From: Planctomycetia bacterium | Lineage (GTDB): Bacteria; Planctomycetota; Planctomycetia; Pirellulales; Thermoguttaceae | Reading direction: 5' to 3' | Assembly (NCBI GenBank): GCA_030539295.1 | Contig: JAUNSJ010000007.1 | Coordinates: 62,001-126,000, forward strand | Length of the DNA stretch: 64,000 bases | Part shown: piece by piece, positions 59,738-64,000 of the stretch | Numbering within the stretch: position 1 is the first letter of the stretch | Layout: each line of letters opens with the position of its first letter | Position numbers and translations under genes: made by a program | The notes under the pieces: model-generated | Database searches by the model: none | What the model was told of the DNA's origin: nothing | The model's input: the letters and a program-made list of their open reading frames with translations, nothing else

Positions 59738-61219
59738 TTACTTGCCTTTTTTCTTCTTGCGCCGCTCTTTCTCCAGACGCTTCTTCTGGGCCAGACGCTC
59801 CTTCGCGGTCAGTCGCTTGCCTGTGCCCGGCCCCTTCTTCTGAAGGGGATTCAAAACACTGAACGGACTCTGACTCACCTGCTGCGTCATGTCCCGAACG
59901 TTGTCCATCTTCTCGCCTATCCCCATGTGCGACCAACTTTTAACCATGGCCGCCATGTGCTCGTACATTGTCAGGAGCTCGTTGATCTGGTGCATCTCTA
60001 CACCAGCCCCAAGTGCGATTCGCCGCTTACGTCGATAGTCGATGATCTTCGGATTACGCCGCTCCTCCTTCGTCATGGAGTCGATTATACCACCGATTCG
60101 ACGCATTTCCCCTTCCGGGTCAACGTTCATGGAGCCAAGGATCTTGCTGAGCTGCCCCAGGCCGGGAATAAAGCTCATGATCTTGTGCATGGAACCCAAA
60201 CGGTTCGCCTGCTGCATCTGACGCCGGAAATCGTCCAACGTAAAGACGCCCTTCTCAAGCTGCTCCTGCTGTCGCTTAAGCTCCGCCGCGTCGAACTTCT
60301 CACGCGCCGTCTCAAGCAAGGTGGCCAAATCGCCCATCCCGAGGATTCGACCCGCCATACGGTCCGGATGAAATTCCTCTAACGCTTCGAGCGTTTCGCC
60401 GCTCCCTATAAACTTAATGGGAACCCCGGTAATCGCTTTGACCGACAGGGCAGCCCCGCCCCGGGTATCGCCGTCCAGCTTGGTCAAAATCACGCCGTCC
60501 AGCTCAAGCGTTTCGTTGAACGCCTTGGCACTGTTGACCGCGTCTTGACCCGTCATGGAGTCCACAACGAAATAGACCTGGTCCGGATCCAACTGCCGCT
60601 CAATGCGGTTCAACTGGTCCATGAGTTCCTGGTCTATATGGAGACGACCGGCCGTGTCGAGCAGGACGACATCGTTCTCATTAGCGATCGCATGCTCCAC
60701 GGCACGTCGACATAAGTCAACCGGGTCCGCACACTTGCGATCGGAAAATACGGGCACCCCCACCTTCTCGCCCAAAACTTCCAACTGGGCAATAGCGGCA
60801 GGCCGCTGTAAGTCCGCGGCAACAAACAACGGCTTGCGACCAGCCGCTTTGAGCCGCTTTCCCAACTTCCCGCACGTCGTCGTCTTACCAGAACCCTGAA
60901 GACCACACAACATAATTATGGTTACTGGTTCCTTCGTCGGGATGCGGGAGTCCACAGGACCCATTAAGTTTACAAGCTCGTCGTGAACGATCGTGACGAT
61001 CTGTTCCGTCGGGTTGTAGACCTTCTCCACCTGAAGACCTAACGACTTCTGAGTTATCTTGTCGACAAAATCCTTGACCACCGGAAGGCTGACGTCCGCC
61101 TCCAACAGAGACTGCTGGACCAGACGCATGCCTTCGCGTATATTCGCTTCTGTCAGCTTTCCTCGTCCTGTCAGATTGCGAATCGCGTTGCCAAGGCTTT
61201 CCTGTAGTGATTCAAACAT
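59738..61219 (-). CDS. ffh: Signal recognition particle GTPase Ffh
   Basis: Ffh targets nascent membrane proteins with 4.5S RNA to FtsY. The G domain has CGLQGSGKTTTCGKLGK, ADLQRPAAIAQLE, DTAGRLHID and TKLDGDTRGGAAL; the M domain contains GQLSKILGSMNVDPEG and RRKRRIALGAGVEMHQINELL. The C-terminus has a basic tail rich in Lys and Arg. First gene of the operon. Confidence 0.97.
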   Translation of the reverse strand: MFESLQESLGNAIRNLTGRGKLTEANIREGMRLVQQSLLEADVSLPVVKDFVDKITQKSLGLQVEKVYNPTEQIVTIVHDELVNLMGPVDSRIPTKEPVTIIMLCGLQGSGKTTTCGKLGKRLKAAGRKPLFVAADLQRPAAIAQLEVLGEKVGVPVFSDRKCADPVDLCRRAVEHAIANENDVVLLDTAGRLHIDQELMDQLNRIERQLDPDQVYFVVDSMTGQDAVNSAKAFNETLELDGVILTKLDGDTRGGAALSVKAITGVPIKFIGSGETLEALEEFHPDRMAGRILGMGDLATLLETAREKFDAAELKRQQEQLEKGVFTLDDFRRQMQQANRLGSMHKIMSFIPGLGQLSKILGSMNVDPEGEMRRIGGIIDSMTKEERRNPKIIDYRRKRRIALGAGVEMHQINELLTMYEHMAAMVKSWSHMGIGEKMDNVRDMTQQVSQSPFSVLNPLQKKGPGTGKRLTAKERLAQKKRLEKERRKKKKGK

Positions 61220-61506
61220 GGTCGCTTAACTCCACTTATGTCAAAAATAACCCTTATTAAACAAGATATACTACCAAAAATCAGCTAAAAAACAAGAAGG
61301 GGTCCCCGGGAAAAAGAGGAAAAATTTCCAAAAGAGGTAAGAAAACAGATAAATTATAAAAAGACTGTATGAAAGCAAGAATAGGTAATGCGGTTTTCAT
61401 AAAATGTACCTATTTCTGCCGCGTAACGATTTTGACGAATATAAATGTTGGAGTAGAAAAAAAGATAAACTTTTTGCGATAAATGGGTAATTTACGACTT
61501 TCATTA

Positions 61507-61535
61507 TTGACAAAAAGCCATTCTCTATTTAAAAT
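61507..61535 (+). promoter_or_regulatory. Strong sigma-70-type promoter of the coiled-coil protein gene
   Basis: TTGACA (61507-61512), 17-base spacer, TAAAAT (61530-61535). It lies about 90 bases ahead of ATG 61622. The rest of the divergent gap 61220-61621 is AT-rich with no gene seen. Confidence 0.75.
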
Positions 61536-61621
61536 CGTGTATATCGTAGTGTGTCCGCGATGGCGTGCGGACCGTTGCGTTCGGTTAGAGACTTTGAAAA
61601 TTTGTGAGGAGCATTGTCGCA

Positions 61622-63148
61622 ATGGGAAGATCACAGGGCTTGATTATCACGCTGGTTATTTTTATTATTTTGACCCTGGCACTTGGCGTCGTAACCTATT
61701 TTATGGCTCAAGGCTATAAGGAGGTGGCGGTCAAATTCGAGAGTGCGAACAAGGAAGTGGAAACGTCAAAGAGTACCATCGCAACTCTCAACACGAATCT
61801 GGACAAGATTAAGGAGAAAGTTGGCTATCCCGGTATTGAGGCGGACCAACTCCTGCAAAGCATGGATACCGATATAGCCAAGGCCTTGGTCGACTCGTCG
61901 AAGGCGCCCAAAACCTACCGCGACGCCGTGGCTGAACTCGGCAAGAATCTTACGGCCCGCAATCAGGAGGTCGCCAGCTATAAACAGCAGATGGACGACT
62001 ATCGGATAAAATACGAGGCGGAAGTTGCCAAGACACGTGCCCAAAAAGATGCTTACGATGCCCAGCGTAAACAGGCCGACACCACGTACGCTGCCCAGCG
62101 CGACGCCGAAGCCAAAAAGCTCCAGGATCTCGAAACAAGCTATCAGGAGCAGACGAAAGAAGTCGACAAGATAAAAGTTGAAGCGGCCAAAATTAACGAA
62201 AAGTTCCGCGTAGAAAAAGCTGACGCAGAGGAAGTCGCCGCTTCCATAGCCGAGATCAATACGGGCTTAAGTAAAAAACTTGACCAACTTAGTGCCGCAG
62301 ACTTCGAAATTCCCGATGGTAAAGTCCTTTACGTCGATCAAACCAGTCGTACACTCCGCGTGAACGTTGGCAAACAGGAAGGACTTCGACCGCTCATTCG
62401 GTTCGGCGTCTATCCTTCCGATTCTCTCGACGTGGGCCAGGCCGCAGCCAAAGGCAGTATAGAAATCGTCCGTATTCTCGGCGATCACGAAGCGGAAGCC
62501 CGTATCGTAGAAGACGAAATGAACAACCCGATTATGCCCAACGATATGATCTTTACCCCTCTGTGGAAGCGGGGCGACGAAACAGTCTATGCCTTTACGT
62601 ATAAGCTGGACGTCGACGGCGACGGGAAGAGCGATTTGGAGCTGTTACGCAATCTGGTCGAATCCGCTGGTGGACGCGTCGCCTTGTGGGTCGACGACGA
62701 TGGCAAGATTCAGGGGGAATTGACGCCTGACGTTACTGCTCTTATTACCTCGAATGATTCCATTCTGGAAGTGCTCGCAAGCGACCGGACAAAGGACGAC
62801 GCCTCCAAGACGACGATTCAGAATGAACACATGAAGCTTATTGAGGATGCCCGACTCCAGAGCGTCCGGGAAATGAAGCTCGCCGAATTCCTGCGCCGCG
62901 TCCATTATCGCGACACGGCACAAGTCAGTCGATACGCGGAAGAAGGGGGCCTTGGCCGCGAACCGATGGGCAACGCGTCGCCTCTGGTCTCAACCTCGCC
63001 CGTGGCTCCCATTTACCTCCCCAATCAGCCGAAAGCCCCCACCGCCGATGGAATTACAGCCCCCATCTACGGCAGTCGTAAAGGTGAGGTTGCCCCGGTC
63101 TCTTCCGGCAAGGTAAGCGACTTCTACTTCCGTAAACGGACCCCGTAA
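61622..63148 (+). CDS. Single-pass membrane protein with long coiled coil, unknown family
   Basis: A hydrophobic helix at about 7-29 (LIITLVIFIILTLALGVVTYFMA) is followed by ~200 residues of predicted coiled coil rich in Lys, Glu, Asp, Gln and Ala, with heptad-like spacing, then a beta-rich domain (EIPDGKVLYVDQTSRTLRVNVG, GKQEGLRPLIRFGVYPSD) and a C-terminal tail. I recognise no family; similar proteins are common in planctomycetes and may be structural. GAGGAG lies 11 bases before ATG 61622. A promoter of good consensus precedes it, suggesting strong expression. Confidence 0.8.
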   Translation: MGRSQGLIITLVIFIILTLALGVVTYFMAQGYKEVAVKFESANKEVETSKSTIATLNTNLDKIKEKVGYPGIEADQLLQSMDTDIAKALVDSSKAPKTYRDAVAELGKNLTARNQEVASYKQQMDDYRIKYEAEVAKTRAQKDAYDAQRKQADTTYAAQRDAEAKKLQDLETSYQEQTKEVDKIKVEAAKINEKFRVEKADAEEVAASIAEINTGLSKKLDQLSAADFEIPDGKVLYVDQTSRTLRVNVGKQEGLRPLIRFGVYPSDSLDVGQAAAKGSIEIVRILGDHEAEARIVEDEMNNPIMPNDMIFTPLWKRGDETVYAFTYKLDVDGDGKSDLELLRNLVESAGGRVALWVDDDGKIQGELTPDVTALITSNDSILEVLASDRTKDDASKTTIQNEHMKLIEDARLQSVREMKLAEFLRRVHYRDTAQVSRYAEEGGLGREPMGNASPLVSTSPVAPIYLPNQPKAPTADGITAPIYGSRKGEVAPVSSGKVSDFYFRKRTP

Positions 63149-63167
63149 TAACGCTGCGGTTTTCTCT

Positions 63168-63198
63168 CATTATATATATACTGAATAATATATAATGA
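63168..63198. repeat. AT-rich inverted repeat after the coiled-coil gene
   Basis: CATTATATATA and TATATAATG face each other around a short centre (TACTGAATAA) just after the gene's end. It may assist transcript release together with the following terminator. Confidence 0.45.
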
Positions 63199-63210
63199 CG
63201 TATAACGAAT

Positions 63211-63248
63211 AACGCTCACGACCAGCAAGTACGCCGGTCGTGAGCGTT
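63211..63248. terminator. Bidirectional rho-independent terminator
   Basis: AACGCTCACGACC (63211-63223) pairs perfectly with GGTCGTGAGCGTT (63236-63248) around a 12-base loop, followed by TTGACTTTTCTT. It separates the convergent coiled-coil gene and the folK-containing gene. Confidence 0.85.
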
Positions 63249-63275
63249 TGACTTTTCTTGCGGTCTGGCCTCAAT

Positions 63276-64000
63276 TTATTGCGATTGCACAAGTTCTCGC
63301 CAGAGCGTTTCCACCGCGGGGACGAGCACGAACTCCCGTTCCGACCAGCGCGGGTGCGGCACGATCAGGTCCGGCTCATTGACTTCCAGGTCGTTGTAAA
63401 GAAGAATATCGACGTCTATCGTACGTGGTCCCCAGTGAACGGTCCGCTTGCGATGCAGTTGTGCTTCCACGTTTTGCGTCGCGGCCAAAAGTTCACGCGG
63501 CGTGAGCGTCGTTTCGACCAGAGCCGTTGCGTTGTAATAATTCCGCTGTTGGGCAGGCCCTCCTTGCGGCAGAGTTTCGTAAAGTGAACTGAACTGTCGA
63601 ATAACAATGCCAGGCGTCTTCTCCAGCAGAACACGCGCCGCGGCCAGATATTTACGCCGGTCCCCACGATTCGACCCGAGTCCGAGTAGGGCGTACCCCG
63701 GCTGCCCCTTCGGCTGCGGGCTTTCGTTCTGGTCCTCTTCCCTCGCCTGCCAGGAGCGAATCAACTCTTTAAGCCGGGACAGCAGACGTTCAAGTTCCGC
63801 CACACCTGACATTTTGTGCCCGGTGAGGATGCGAACCACTTCTTCATAATACCAAACAGTTCCGTCAAGGCCGCCGTGAAAGCGGTCGAAGACGGCTAGC
63901 CCGTATTGTTCAACGTCGCGTACAATTGAGGTCAAATTATCGATTTTATCACACAAACTGATAAGCCGGGCACGAGCGGAGGCAACATTTAAATGTTTGA
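63276..64000 (-). CDS. folK: HD-type domain fused to FolK (HPPK), 5' end beyond the window
   Basis: The C-terminal part (from about the stretch YALLGLGSNRGDRRKYL) is 6-hydroxymethyl-7,8-dihydropterin pyrophosphokinase: GLGSNRGDR, the TPLPQGGPAQQRNYYNATALVET-like loop, and the signature RTVHWGPRTIDVDILLY. It transfers pyrophosphate from ATP in folate synthesis. Upstream the frame stays open to the right edge and reads ASARARLISLCDKIDNLTSIVRD ... FHGGLDGTVWYYEEVV, which matches the end of an HD-type phosphohydrolase domain (HD_4/RelA-like). Thus this appears to be an HD-HPPK fusion and the start is not in the window. A start codon within the visible part (TTG at 63956) is unlikely. Confidence 0.82.
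   Translation of the reverse strand, partial: KHLNVASARARLISLCDKIDNLTSIVRDVEQYGLAVFDRFHGGLDGTVWYYEEVVRILTGHKMSGVAELERLLSRLKELIRSWQAREEDQNESPQPKGQPGYALLGLGSNRGDRRKYLAAARVLLEKTPGIVIRQFSSLYETLPQGGPAQQRNYYNATALVETTLTPRELLAATQNVEAQLHRKRTVHWGPRTIDVDILLYNDLEVNEPDLIVPHPRWSEREFVLVPAVETLWRELVQSQ

Overview
The window looks like chromosome from a member of the Planctomycetes (PVC group), perhaps an animal- or gut-associated lineage. Three proteins carry a pseudopilin N-terminus followed by a DUF1559-type body ending in an H...DG motif, a planctomycete hallmark. Other typical signs are short lidless Hsp70, DUF4912 with a Rho-N-like N-terminus, DUF1080, DUF11 and DUF6666-like secreted proteins, an ECF sigma/anti-sigma pair, and several XylR-type AraC regulators. 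Genes lie on both strands in short operons. No phage, insertion sequence or CRISPR array was recognised.

Left part (1-13200): an HtrA-type protease gene runs off the left edge. Next to it is a membrane-anchored serpin. Upstream is a minus-strand run of catabolic genes: a secreted esterase, an FAD oxidoreductase, an NAL/DHDPS-family aldolase, two tandemly duplicated Asp-box (sialidase-like) proteins and two DUF1559 pseudopilins. It is headed by a divergent XylR-type regulator. I read this as a glycan or sialoside utilisation locus.

Middle part (13200-43400): an isolated mraZ with candidate operators and a structured 3' end; an anti-sigma/sigma pair; DUF4912-ribF; cdsA; tatD; an orphan lutA; a PQQ-type propeller; a DUF4432 epimerase; and ftsH. 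A second sugar locus (XylR regulator, FGGY kinase, HpcH/HpaI aldolase) is divided from a DUF1559/lipoprotein/glycosidase-like cluster by an 81-bp, nearly perfect inverted repeat. Then come a SpoU methyltransferase, a DUF6666-like envelope protein and a four-gene plus-strand cluster. That cluster encodes a PAS-GAF-pseudoreceiver, a SorC-like sugar-sensing protein, a FliJ-like coiled coil and a GT39-like membrane glycosyltransferase.

Right part (43400-64000): ftsK with a very acidic tail, fabI, a ferredoxin-nitroreductase, a DUF374 acyltransferase, Hsp70, an orphan larE, a DUF11 lipoprotein, a third XylR-type regulator, a DUF1080 protein and a class I aminotransferase. The core operon ffh-rpsP-trmD-rplS (rimM not between rpsP and trmD) is followed by tRNA-Gln and tRNA-Leu. 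The window ends with a membrane-anchored coiled-coil protein and a gene that appears to fuse an HD-type domain to FolK (HPPK), running off the right edge.

All functional calls are from reading sequence motifs by eye; no similarity search was run.
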